A DNA stretch of 29,074 bases from Deltaproteobacteria bacterium (GTDB lineage Bacteria; Desulfobacterota; Desulfarculia; Adiutricales; JAGVGV01), in assembly GCA_015233515.1 (NCBI GenBank), contig JADFXS010000015.1, positions 1 to 29,074 on the forward strand. Direction: 5' to 3'. A program made the translations under genes and the position numbers. Of the stretch, positions 22,726-29,074 are shown one piece after another (the stretch's first letter is position 1; each line of letters starts with the position of its first letter). The notes beneath the pieces were generated by a model. That model saw only the letters and a program-made list of their open reading frames with translations, was not told the origin of the DNA and did not search any database.

Positions 22726-23503
22726 GGCGGTCAAAACCTGGGCTTTTGTCTTTAAAAACTGGGTGATGACCAAACGCAACGTTTTCACCGTCTTTGAAAT
22801 ACTTTTCTGGCCCGTGGTCTCATTTTTATCGGTGGGTCTGCTGGCGGAATTCGCGGCTCTCCAACCGGAAATGAAAGCTTTTGTTCTGATCGGCGTCGTC
22901 GCGATGAGCGCCGTGCAGGTTTGCCAGTTGGATGTGGCTTACGGCCTTCTTTACGATGTCTGGAGCAAATCCTTAAAGCACGGCTTTATCGCCCCGGCCG
23001 GCATCCGTCACTTGGTTTTAGGTTCAATGTTGATGGGCGTCATCAGAGGCGGAGTCGTTTTCTTAGTCCTCCTGGTAGCCAGCTATCTTTTTTTCGGATT
23101 CGACTTTACCGTGCCTGGCCCCCTGGCCCTGAGCCTGTTTATACTCGGCCTTTTTCTCAGCGGGGCCATGGTGGGCCTGTTTGTCTGCCTTCTAGTGCTG
23201 ACCTTGGGAAATCGGGCCGAAGTGGCGGCCTGGTCCCTGGTCAGCTTGATTCTGCTGATTTGCGGGATATACTACCCGGTGACGATTCTGCCGCGTTGGG
23301 TGGTCCTGGCGGCGGAACTCATCCCCGTGACTTATTTTCTCGAATACTTCCGGCAGTTTTATGGTTTCAGCCCTAATTTTTCCCATGTCCTGATCAAAGG
23401 ATATGCTTCCGTCATGATTTACTTGATTCTGGAAGTCATGCTGATGAAAGCCGCCTTGACTCGAGCCAAAAAAAAGGGCGTCCTGTTGCGGCTTTCGGAA
23501 TGA
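22694..23503 (+). CDS. ABC-2 type transporter permease
   Basis: A 269-residue integral membrane protein with about six hydrophobic segments: VFEILFWPVVSFLSVGLLAE, AFVLIGVVAMSAVQVCQLDV, GVIRGGVVFLVLLVASYLFF, LALSLFILGLFLSGAMVGLF, AAWSLVSLILLICGIYYPVT, and MIYLILEVMLMKAAL near the end. The YYPVTILPRWV..LAELIPVTYFLEYFR motif is typical of ABC-2 exporter permeases (NodJ/DrrB-like). The start is TTG at 22694, with AGGAGG six bases upstream, inside the ATPase gene; the longer ATG-initiated frame from 22466 lies over ATPase coding sequence. It should pair with the preceding ATPase as an inner-membrane exporter. Confidence 0.85.
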   Translation: MRNYFLLLQGEAVKTWAFVFKNWVMTKRNVFTVFEILFWPVVSFLSVGLLAEFAALQPEMKAFVLIGVVAMSAVQVCQLDVAYGLLYDVWSKSLKHGFIAPAGIRHLVLGSMLMGVIRGGVVFLVLLVASYLFFGFDFTVPGPLALSLFILGLFLSGAMVGLFVCLLVLTLGNRAEVAAWSLVSLILLICGIYYPVTILPRWVVLAAELIPVTYFLEYFRQFYGFSPNFSHVLIKGYASVMIYLILEVMLMKAALTRAKKKGVLLRLSE

Positions 23504-23633
23504 TCAAACATGTGAGGCAATTTCCAAGGAAAGATAATCGGCCTTTAGATTGTTTCCGTGCTTCCATTGCGTACGCTTTTTGATTATATTTAGCCCGCCA
23601 AAGCGCAACCAGCGGGATAAGGCAGGACAAATT

Positions 23634-25058
23634 ATGAAAATACAGCCAGTTATACTATCAGGTGGAGCCGGAACCCGGTTATGGCCCATTTCTCGGGGGC
23701 TCTATCCAAAACAATTTCAAGCGTTTTCCACCGAAAAAACTTTGTTTCAAGAGACGATCCTCAGGCTGGCCAAAAACGACTGGGCGGCTCCGCCGCTGGT
23801 TATCTGCAATATCGACCAGAGGTTCTTTGTGGCGGACCAACTGCATAGCCTCGGGATTTTGCCGGAAGCAATCGTGCTGGAACCTGTCGGGCGCAACACC
23901 GCTCCGGCGGCCGCGGTGGCCGCCTTGATGTCCGAATGTCCCACGGAGACCATTCTGGCCATAATGCCGGCGGATCACCATATTACCAACGGACTGGAAT
24001 TCTGTCTCGCGGCCTATCAGGCCGCCATGCTGGCCCAAAACGGCTGGTTGATGGCCCTGGGAGTTCATCCGACCTCGCCTCACACCGGCTACGGGTATAT
24101 CGAGACTGAACATTACCTGGATGAAAATCCCTCGGCTTATGCGATCAAGTCTTTTCATGAGAAACCCGATGCGATCACGGCCGCCGGATATTTGGCGAAC
24201 AGCCGGTTCCTCTGGAACAGCGGTATCTTTTTTTTCCGGGCGGATAAATACATCGAGGAATTGGAACGCCTGCAGCCGGATATCTTAACGGCTTGCCGAG
24301 CCGCTGTTTCCGAAGCCCGGCGCGATCTGGATTTCATTCGACTCGAAGCAAAAAATTTTTCGACTTCACCCTCAATTTCCATTGATTACGCCGTGATGGA
24401 ACATACATCCAAAGCCGCGGTTCTCCCGGTGGATATCGGCTGGAACGACATCGGGTCTTGGCAAGCCTTGTGGCAAATTGGAGACAAAAACGCCCACGGA
24501 AACGTCATAAAAGGCGATATCGTAACCCACGACGTCAAAAATTCCTATATTCGAGCGGAACACGGCCTGGTTGCGGCGATCGGTCTTAACCGGATGTTAG
24601 TGGTCGAAACCGCCGATGCCGTGCTGGTGGCGCCCTTGGACCGTTCCGAGGATGTCAAATATGTCGTCAACATCATGAGACAAAACGGAAACACTCAGGA
24701 ACAGAGCCACGTTAGGCATTACCGGCCCTGGGGTTACTTCGAAACCCTGGACTCGGGCGACAGATTCCAAGTCAAAAGACTGATGCTGAAACCCGGCGGG
24801 AAACTTAGTTTACAACGACACCATCACCGGGCTGAACATTGGGTTGTGGTCAACGGGACCGCCATGGCCACCATCGGCGAGAAGGAAATGTTGTTAGCGC
24901 CGAACGATTCCCTGCATATCCCCCTGGGAACCAATCATCGACTGGAAAACCCCGGCAAGGTTCCCCTTCATTTGATTGAAGTCCAATCCGGCGATTATCT
25001 CGGTGAAGACGATATAGTACGTATCGAAGATGTGTACCGGCGCCTTGATGAGGACTAG
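23634..25058 (+). CDS. manC: Mannose-1-phosphate guanylyltransferase / mannose-6-phosphate isomerase
   Basis: A 474-residue bifunctional type II protein of usual length. N-terminal nucleotidyltransferase: GGAGTRLWPISR at 10-21 and YPKQF, then VGRNTAPA, MPADHH, GYGYIE and FHEKPD. C-terminal cupin isomerase domain from about 355: YRPWGYFE, KPGGKLSLQRHHHRAEHWVV with metal-binding His/Gln/Glu, and IPLGTNHRLENPG. It converts fructose-6-phosphate to mannose-6-phosphate and mannose-1-phosphate to GDP-mannose; the linking phosphomannomutase is not in this window. The ATG at 23634 begins directly at the conserved QPVILSGG; an upstream in-frame ATG at 23550 adds unrelated residues. AGGA lies seven bases upstream. 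The product feeds capsule, LPS or exopolysaccharide synthesis. Confidence 0.93.
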   Translation: MKIQPVILSGGAGTRLWPISRGLYPKQFQAFSTEKTLFQETILRLAKNDWAAPPLVICNIDQRFFVADQLHSLGILPEAIVLEPVGRNTAPAAAVAALMSECPTETILAIMPADHHITNGLEFCLAAYQAAMLAQNGWLMALGVHPTSPHTGYGYIETEHYLDENPSAYAIKSFHEKPDAITAAGYLANSRFLWNSGIFFFRADKYIEELERLQPDILTACRAAVSEARRDLDFIRLEAKNFSTSPSISIDYAVMEHTSKAAVLPVDIGWNDIGSWQALWQIGDKNAHGNVIKGDIVTHDVKNSYIRAEHGLVAAIGLNRMLVVETADAVLVAPLDRSEDVKYVVNIMRQNGNTQEQSHVRHYRPWGYFETLDSGDRFQVKRLMLKPGGKLSLQRHHHRAEHWVVVNGTAMATIGEKEMLLAPNDSLHIPLGTNHRLENPGKVPLHLIEVQSGDYLGEDDIVRIEDVYRRLDED

Positions 25059-25154
25059 TTTTTTGCGATAATACCGCTGATTTAAAGCGGATAGTTTTAT
25101 ATATTATTAGCCTGCCTTATGCCTTTAGCTAATTCCATATGATGAAATCGGAAA

Positions 25155-25199
25155 ACCCGGCGTTTAGAGATAAAATCCTAGACGCCGGGTAAATTTTTT
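25155..25199 (+). terminator. Rho-independent terminator after manC
   Basis: ACCCGGCGTTTAG and CTAGACGCCGGGT form a stem with a single mismatch around a ten-base loop, followed by AAATTTTTT. It lies about 100 bases after the manC stop and should end transcription of the exporter-manC segment. Confidence 0.85.
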
Positions 25200-25266
25200 A
25201 CCGCAAAACCATCCCGGCTTGCCGGGAAACCTCCAAGTCAATCATACAAAATTACGTGTCTTATAT

Positions 25267-25469
25267 ATATAGTGGTTCTCGAAAGTTTCTTCGTTTTGAA
25301 GTATCACTGTCATTTCGAGGAGCGGCCACAGACCGCGACGAGAAATCTCCAACACTACCAAATCACAATGAGATTTCTCCCTTCGGTCGAAATGACCGAC
25401 TGGGGCGTTCGCGGATGATCTGAGATTTTGACCGCATCATTCCGAAAAAACTTTCGAGCATCGCTATAT
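25267..25469. mobile_element. MITE-like palindromic element, 203 bp
   Basis: Terminal inverted repeats of 27 bases (25267-25293 and 25443-25469, four mismatches) both contain CTCGAAAGTTT. Inside them are a second inverted pair GTCATTTCGA/TCGAAATGAC and a third GAGAAATCTC/GAGATTTCTC. There is no coding capacity. The inner motif resembles widely dispersed 'GTCATTTCGA...' bacterial repeats. No clear target-site duplication was seen. It sits in the intergenic stretch after the manC terminator. Confidence 0.6.
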
Positions 25470-25646
25470 GTTACAAAAATACACCAGCATAAAGGGCCGA
25501 GGCTAATCTATTGTAGTCTCAAAGTTCCAGTACCTTCCCCATAATTTATTAAGGGTCGATAATAAATCATTTTTTTGTAAACATGAAGGCGAGGGCATTC
25601 TCCGTGGCTAACCGCGGGAAATTTTAAATTACCGCCGGCAAAAACA

Positions 25647-25675
25647 TTGACAATCTAAAATATTAATATTAGTTT
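25647..25675 (+). promoter_or_regulatory. Candidate promoter for the chelatase genes
   Basis: A perfect TTGACA at 25647-25652 lies in AT-rich DNA about 80 bases before the ChlI-like start. At 17-base spacing the -10 would be TAGTTT, a poor match, so only the -35 is persuasive. Confidence 0.3.
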
Positions 25676-25729
25676 AAATAGGGATAAATAGGCAGCGGAT
25701 ATCATGACATCAAAAGGGGGAAATGGAAC

Positions 25730-26815
25730 TTGCGAACCACTGAAACATCAAATAATTCTAACTACCCCTTCACGGCTATCGTCGGTCAGGAAACAATGAA
25801 AACCGCCTTAATCCTCAACGCTATCTGTCCGGACATCGGCGGTGTTCTTATTCGGGGGCCTAGTGGAACCGCCAAGTCAACCGCGGTGCGCGCCCTGTTA
25901 CCTCTATTGCCTCCCATTGAAGTGGTGGCTGATTGTCCTTTCCAATGCCATCCCGACAACCCTAGCCAGCAATGCGGTTCATGCCGAACCAGAATCGACC
26001 GTGGTGAGGTCTTGCCTCTTATCCGCCGGCCTCGCCGGCTGGTCAATCTCCCTCTTAACGCCACTGAAGATCGAGTGGCCGGCACCATCGATCTGACCAG
26101 GGCCATGAAGGAGGGCGTCAAGGCTCTTGAACCTGGAATTTTGGCTCAAGCCCATCGCGGGATTCTTTATATCGACGAGATCAACCTCTTGGACGACCAT
26201 ATTGTGGATATATTATTGGATGCGGCGGCGTTGGGCGTCAACATCGTGGAAAGGGAGGGTATCTCCGTCAGTCATCCGGCCAAATTTCTCCTGGTCGGCA
26301 CGATGAACCCGGAGGAAGGGGAGTTGCGTCCCCAAATAGCCGATCGAATCGGTCTGCAAGTGGAAGTTCACGCTTTGATGAACAAACCGCAACGGGTGGA
26401 AGTCATCAAACGGCGGGAAGCTTTTTTGGCCGACCCTGTGGGTTTCGACTTTATTTATCAAGGCTATCAGGAAAAACTGCGTTCCAGCATGGAACACGCC
26501 ATTGCCCTCCTACCTCGAGTCACGGTTTCCGACCGTTTTTATGAAGCGATCGCCGGCTTGACCCTCAAGGCCGAAGTCCCCAGCCATCGGGCGGATTTAG
26601 CTATTTTCCAATGCGCTCGGACCCTAGCGGCCGTTGAAGGACGGACCACGGTGGAAACCAAGGACATACTTGAAGCCGCCACTTTAGCCCTGGGCCATCG
26701 ACTGCCCTATGATCCCTTTGTTTCCGGTCCACACCTTGATCCGAACTTACTGAAACGATACCTGGAAGATATCCTGGAAGAACCGATCACCAAAAAAAAA
26801 ACAACGTTGATGTAG
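25730..26815 (+). CDS. Magnesium/cobalt chelatase AAA+ subunit (ChlI/BchI type), probably N-terminal part of a fusion
   Basis: A 361-residue AAA+ ATPase. Walker [10 protein letters not shown] at 43-51; a four-cysteine cluster CPFQC...QCGSC (Cys69, 73, 82, 85) typical of the BchI insert; RVAGTIDL at 115-122; Walker [12 protein letters not shown] at 144-154; [21 protein letters not shown] with sensor Asn193 and Arg206. ChlI-type subunits drive metal insertion into tetrapyrroles with a VWA partner and a large catalytic subunit. Start is TTG at 25730, preceded by GGGGG; no ATG is usable. The frame ends at TAG 26813-26815, just after ten A, while the -1 frame continues open into the VWA gene. The two are probably one ~658-residue protein, like cobaltochelatase-type ChlI-ChlD fusions. 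Confidence 0.88.
   Translation: MRTTETSNNSNYPFTAIVGQETMKTALILNAICPDIGGVLIRGPSGTAKSTAVRALLPLLPPIEVVADCPFQCHPDNPSQQCGSCRTRIDRGEVLPLIRRPRRLVNLPLNATEDRVAGTIDLTRAMKEGVKALEPGILAQAHRGILYIDEINLLDDHIVDILLDAAALGVNIVEREGISVSHPAKFLLVGTMNPEEGELRPQIADRIGLQVEVHALMNKPQRVEVIKRREAFLADPVGFDFIYQGYQEKLRSSMEHAIALLPRVTVSDRFYEAIAGLTLKAEVPSHRADLAIFQCARTLAAVEGRTTVETKDILEAATLALGHRLPYDPFVSGPHLDPNLLKRYLEDILEEPITKKKTTLM
26792..26801 (+). other. A10 slippery run, candidate frameshift or transcriptional slippage site
   Basis: Ten consecutive A near the end of the ChlI frame (codons AAA AAA AAA then ACA ACG TTG ATG TAG). A -1 shift here reads [18 protein letters not shown] and stays open to 27705. The -1 frame is open from 26740, contains no canonical start before 26899, and that TTG has no Shine-Dalgarno. 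A sequencing indel is the main alternative. Confidence 0.6.
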
Positions 26816-26898
26816 AAGCTCTTCGCGACCTGGTTCTAACCGAAACCTATGCGCCGGAAATAGCGGCGGAAGACATCCATTTATCCGAAGCTCCCGAC

Positions 26899-27705
26899 TT
26901 GGCTCGTGAACGCCACTTATTTCTCCACTCCACCGCCGGCCGGCGGGGGGAAAAAATCAGAAGTCGTTTTCGAGGCAAGTACACCAGAGCCAAATGGCCC
27001 CAAGACCAGAGCCGTGATCTGGCTATCGAAGCGACCCTTCGCGCCGCGGTGTTGCGGATGGTCGGAGAAAAAAATTCGACCCTGGATATCCGGCCTCAAG
27101 ACTTTCGTGAAAAAATCCGGCGATACCGATCTCCCTGGGTCATGGTTTTTGTCATGGATAACAGTTGGTCCATGCACGTGGAAACTACCATCGAAAAGAC
27201 CAAAAGAGTCGTCGTCGAACTGCTTGAAGACGCCCGAAACCACCACGATAAGGTGGCGTTGGTCGCTTTTCGCCATAATCGACTCCCCGAAGCCACCGTC
27301 TGCCTGCCACTGACCAGAAGCTACACCCTGGCCGCGAAAGCACTCCAACGCATCCCTATCAGCGGCACCACTCCTCTACCCGACGGCCTACGCCAGGCCC
27401 TGCATATACTTCGGCAAGAAAAAATCAAATATCAAAACGCCATCCCGGTGGCGGTCATCATCACCGATGGATTACCCAATATTCCCTTACATCCCGGGGG
27501 TGATCCCTATCATGATATAGACCTCCTTTGCCTACGCATGCGCCGGGAAGGCATAGCAACCATAATCGTGGATATAGAACCTACCGGCATGGCCGCGGGA
27601 CGCAACAACTGCCGCCGCATGGCCACTCTCAGCCGAGGCCGTTATCTGACTTTATCCAGCTTGACCCGCCACGGGCTGGAAGCGTCTCTGGCGCAAAACC
27701 TTTAG
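26899..27705 (+). CDS. VWA domain chelatase subunit (ChlD/BchD C-terminal type)
   Basis: From the first canonical start codon, TTG at 26899, this is 268 residues; the coding frame really extends back to the A10 run at 26792 and probably continues the ChlI-like protein. The linker (TETYAPEIAAEDIHLSEAP) is acidic as in BchD. A conserved RGKYTRAKWPQDQSRDLAIE motif, then LRAAVLRM, precede the VWA domain (about 80-265). The MIDAS metal site is complete: DNSWS (Asp87, Ser89, Ser91), Thr157/158 in SGTTPLPDGL, and Asp190 in IITDGLPN. VWA subunits bridge the AAA+ ring and the catalytic chelatase subunit. No chelatase H/CobN subunit lies in the window, so the target metal or tetrapyrrole is unknown. 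Confidence 0.8.
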   Translation: MARERHLFLHSTAGRRGEKIRSRFRGKYTRAKWPQDQSRDLAIEATLRAAVLRMVGEKNSTLDIRPQDFREKIRRYRSPWVMVFVMDNSWSMHVETTIEKTKRVVVELLEDARNHHDKVALVAFRHNRLPEATVCLPLTRSYTLAAKALQRIPISGTTPLPDGLRQALHILRQEKIKYQNAIPVAVIITDGLPNIPLHPGGDPYHDIDLLCLRMRREGIATIIVDIEPTGMAAGRNNCRRMATLSRGRYLTLSSLTRHGLEASLAQNL

Positions 27706-27706
27706 T

Positions 27707-27820
27707 TGGAAATTCCTCGCGGCCGGCCGCTAGAAATCTCCGACATGTCAGGAACCAAAGTGTTTTAATTTTTGCTCGCTAGCCTGTAACAAGTTACCGG
27801 GAATGCGCTCGCCCGCTTGT
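27707..27820 (+). repeat. Diverged copy of the dispersed 117-bp intergenic repeat
   Basis: It aligns with the copies at 2341 and 28681: TTGGAAATTCCTCGCGGCC, then CGACATGTCAGGAACCAAAG, TGTTTTAATTTTTGCTCGCT and GGGAATGCGCTCGCCCGCTTG. It lies immediately after the VWA gene stop. Confidence 0.55.
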
Positions 27821-27867
27821 TAAATATTTAAAAATCCAAGCCAGGTCATCCATGGGGAGGAGACTAT

Positions 27868-28629
27868 ATGAACGGGTCAGGCCCAATTGTTAAACCGGAA
27901 ACGATCCCGACCAACTTGGCCAAATGGATGGTAGACAACGACGATCCGTCCATTAGTTTATTGACCGCCATCGGGGATGCTGGTGAACTCCGATGTAAAT
28001 TTGAACCCACATCGGACGATACGGTTAAGATATTCACCCACTGGTGGCCGGAAGCTCGGCTTGAAGAAACCACGACACAACTCCTGGCCGAGGGACTTAT
28101 CGAAGCCGACTCCGACCGAAGTTTTGCCTTACCCTCTCGACTGCAACCTACCTTAAAAGCATCTTTAACCGAGTTTTATAGCCATGATTCCAGTTTTTTC
28201 AACGATATTTTCGACGGTTTTTCACGATACCTGCAACAAGAGCAACCGGAAGTCGTTCCGGCAGACCCCTCCATCGACCTTTGGAACGGCCGAACTTACC
28301 TTACCGGCGAACGCCGACATCATTTGATATATCGCTCTTTTCCTCTTTTATTCGAAGCTCCTCCCGAAGATTATTTATTGGTTATCTCCGAGTATCCTGA
28401 TACGGTTCTGGAGAAAATAATTGAAAACTTCGTAGCCGATGCCTCTCGCCGAAATCGTGTAGCCATCCTCGATCTTGATCAGACTCAGAAGGTCAATCTG
28501 ACTCGCAGTGAGGTCTTTGTCCATTTTGAACGCTATCTCCGTCGAGCCCACGGGCTGCGGATCAGAACGGTCCCGACCCTGAGCCGAGCCTTGGCCGACG
28601 GGGCTATCCTTAACTTGGAAATGGGATGA
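27868..28629 (+). CDS. Hypothetical protein downstream of the chelatase genes
   Basis: A 253-residue soluble protein, no signal peptide or membrane segment, family not recognised. GGGGAGGAG five bases before the ATG supports the start. The N-terminal half is acidic and helical (IFTHWWPEARLEETTTQLLA, then a stretch resembling a winged-helix wing). The C-terminal half alternates strand and helix (YLLVISEYPDTVLEKIIENF, RNRVAILDLDQ, and LRIRTVPTLSRALADGAILN), like a Rossmann-type half-domain. It follows the VWA gene by 162 bases with an intergenic repeat between, so it may be a separate transcript. Confidence 0.6.
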   Translation: MNGSGPIVKPETIPTNLAKWMVDNDDPSISLLTAIGDAGELRCKFEPTSDDTVKIFTHWWPEARLEETTTQLLAEGLIEADSDRSFALPSRLQPTLKASLTEFYSHDSSFFNDIFDGFSRYLQQEQPEVVPADPSIDLWNGRTYLTGERRHHLIYRSFPLLFEAPPEDYLLVISEYPDTVLEKIIENFVADASRRNRVAILDLDQTQKVNLTRSEVFVHFERYLRRAHGLRIRTVPTLSRALADGAILNLEMG

Positions 28630-28680
28630 ATTAACTGCCGACCCGGCAGAAACCGTTTCCGACCATCGTGAATCCATAAT

Positions 28681-28797
28681 TGAAGCTCCCCGCCGCAAGC
28701 GGCGAGAAGTCTTCAACATGCGCGGAACGAAAGCGTTTTAATTATTTACTCACTAGCCCCACGGCAAGCTAGGGGAAATGCGTCAGCTCCCATGTTC
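28681..28797 (+). repeat. Dispersed 117-bp two-hairpin intergenic repeat, copy 2 (best preserved)
   Basis: It has the same length and ends as the copy at 2341-2457. Hairpin one: CCGCCGCAAGCGGCG. Hairpin two: AGCCCCACGGCAAGCTAGGGG. The two are separated by a conserved GGAACGAAAGCGTTTTAATT segment. Confidence 0.65.
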
Positions 28798-28830
28798 ACC
28801 GCCTAATTGCGGCGCGGACATATGCTGCGG

Positions 28831-28862
28831 TTGGAACTCCCCGCGGCAAGCTAGGGGGAGGA
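28831..28862 (+). repeat. Partial copy of the dispersed repeat (first hairpin only)
   Basis: TTGGAACTCCCCGCGGCAAG then CTAGGGGGAG: beginning of the repeat joined to the closing strand of its second hairpin, 33 bases after the full copy. Confidence 0.45.
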
Positions 28863-28924
28863 CGCCCAATCGCACTTTCACCACCTTTAAGCAACGAGGG
28901 ATATAAATCCTTGCGGCGACAGTC

Positions 28925-29002
28925 TTTTCACTGAGTAATTTTCCGTCTTCGACGGAATTTACGCCTGATCGGCAATCAGGCGGTGGATATGAGGAGTGAA
29001 AA
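28925..29002 (+). ncRNA. Possible structured leader RNA with three-way junction
   Basis: Three nested stems are visible: closing stem TTTTCACT (28925-28932) with AGTGAAAA (28995-29002); hairpin TTCCGTC-TTC-GACGGAA (28941-28957); hairpin CGCCTGAT-CGGCA-ATCAGGCG (28962-28982). Together they form a three-way junction ending 35 bases before a gene start. It does not match a riboswitch class I can recall. It may be a regulatory leader, or coincidence in repeat-rich DNA. Confidence 0.4.
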
Positions 29003-29036
29003 ACAGAACACCATCACTGGCATTGGAGGGACGATC

Positions 29037-29074
29037 ATGACTTTGTATCGAGGAAACGACATTATCGCCGAGTA
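29037..29074 (+). CDS. Start of an unidentified gene, cut by window edge
   Basis: ATG at 29037 has GGAGG seven to eight bases upstream and opens a frame MTLYRGNDIIAE to the end of the window. Too short to assign. It lies directly downstream of the possible structured leader. Confidence 0.5.
   Translation, partial: MTLYRGNDIIAE

Noticed and set aside
28925..29002. Resemblance to hammerhead ribozyme (CTGAGTA near a closing stem, GTGAAAA) or TPP riboswitch (CCTGATCGG)
   Set aside because: The CUGANGA and GAAA core elements are not in the right places relative to the stems, and the TPP pyrophosphate-binding arm is missing.

Overview
The window comes from a mid-GC, Gram-negative-like bacterium. 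Evidence: several signal peptides, an OmpA-type peptidoglycan-binding protein, a probable lipoprotein, and clear Shine-Dalgarno sites. Dispersed two-hairpin intergenic repeats, glycine-rich 'CFI' C-termini, a split AcnX hydrolyase and a ChlI/VWA chelatase pair are features I associate with Desulfobacterota (former Deltaproteobacteria) or close relatives. That placement is an inference; no rRNA or ribosomal marker is present.

Layout. (1) 1-1987: a proline-racemase-family gene cut by the left edge lies divergent from the two subunits of an AcnX-type hydrolyase, suggesting hydroxyproline-type catabolism. (2) 2224-2281: an isolated 3' half of tRNA-Leu(UAA), the classic scar of tRNA-targeted integration; its orientation puts any integrated element on its left. 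(3) 2533-5875: a secreted subtilisin-like protease, a secreted protein made of two near-identical copies of that protease's propeptide-like module, and the decayed 3' tail of a third related locus. (4) 6205-11007: a compact minus-strand operon of five genes: OmpA-DUF4384, zinc ribbon-TM-DUF4384, a sigma-70-type factor, a soluble zinc-finger anti-sigma candidate, and a Lon-like Ser/Lys domain-TM-DUF4384. This is the best candidate for an undescribed system. (5) 11750-19441: a secreted NHL propeller with the same C-terminal tail as the protease, then an esterase lipoprotein, an OB-fold secreted protein, a large membrane protein of unknown family and a small DUF5684-like membrane protein. (6) 19932-25058: pgi, a two-gene ABC exporter and manC; Pgi and ManC link glucose-6-phosphate to GDP-mannose through fructose-6-phosphate. 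A strong terminator and a MITE-like palindrome follow. (7) 25730-28629: a magnesium/cobalt-chelatase-type AAA+ ATPase whose frame runs through a run of ten A into a VWA domain in the -1 frame, then an unrecognised gene. (8) 28681-29074: intergenic repeats, a possible three-way-junction leader RNA and the start of a gene cut by the right edge.

The strongest points are the sigma/Lon-like/DUF4384 operon, the A10 frameshift or slippage site joining ChlI to VWA, the stand-alone tandem propeptide protein, and the tRNA-Leu attachment scar. Family assignments come from reading motifs by eye, without database searches.
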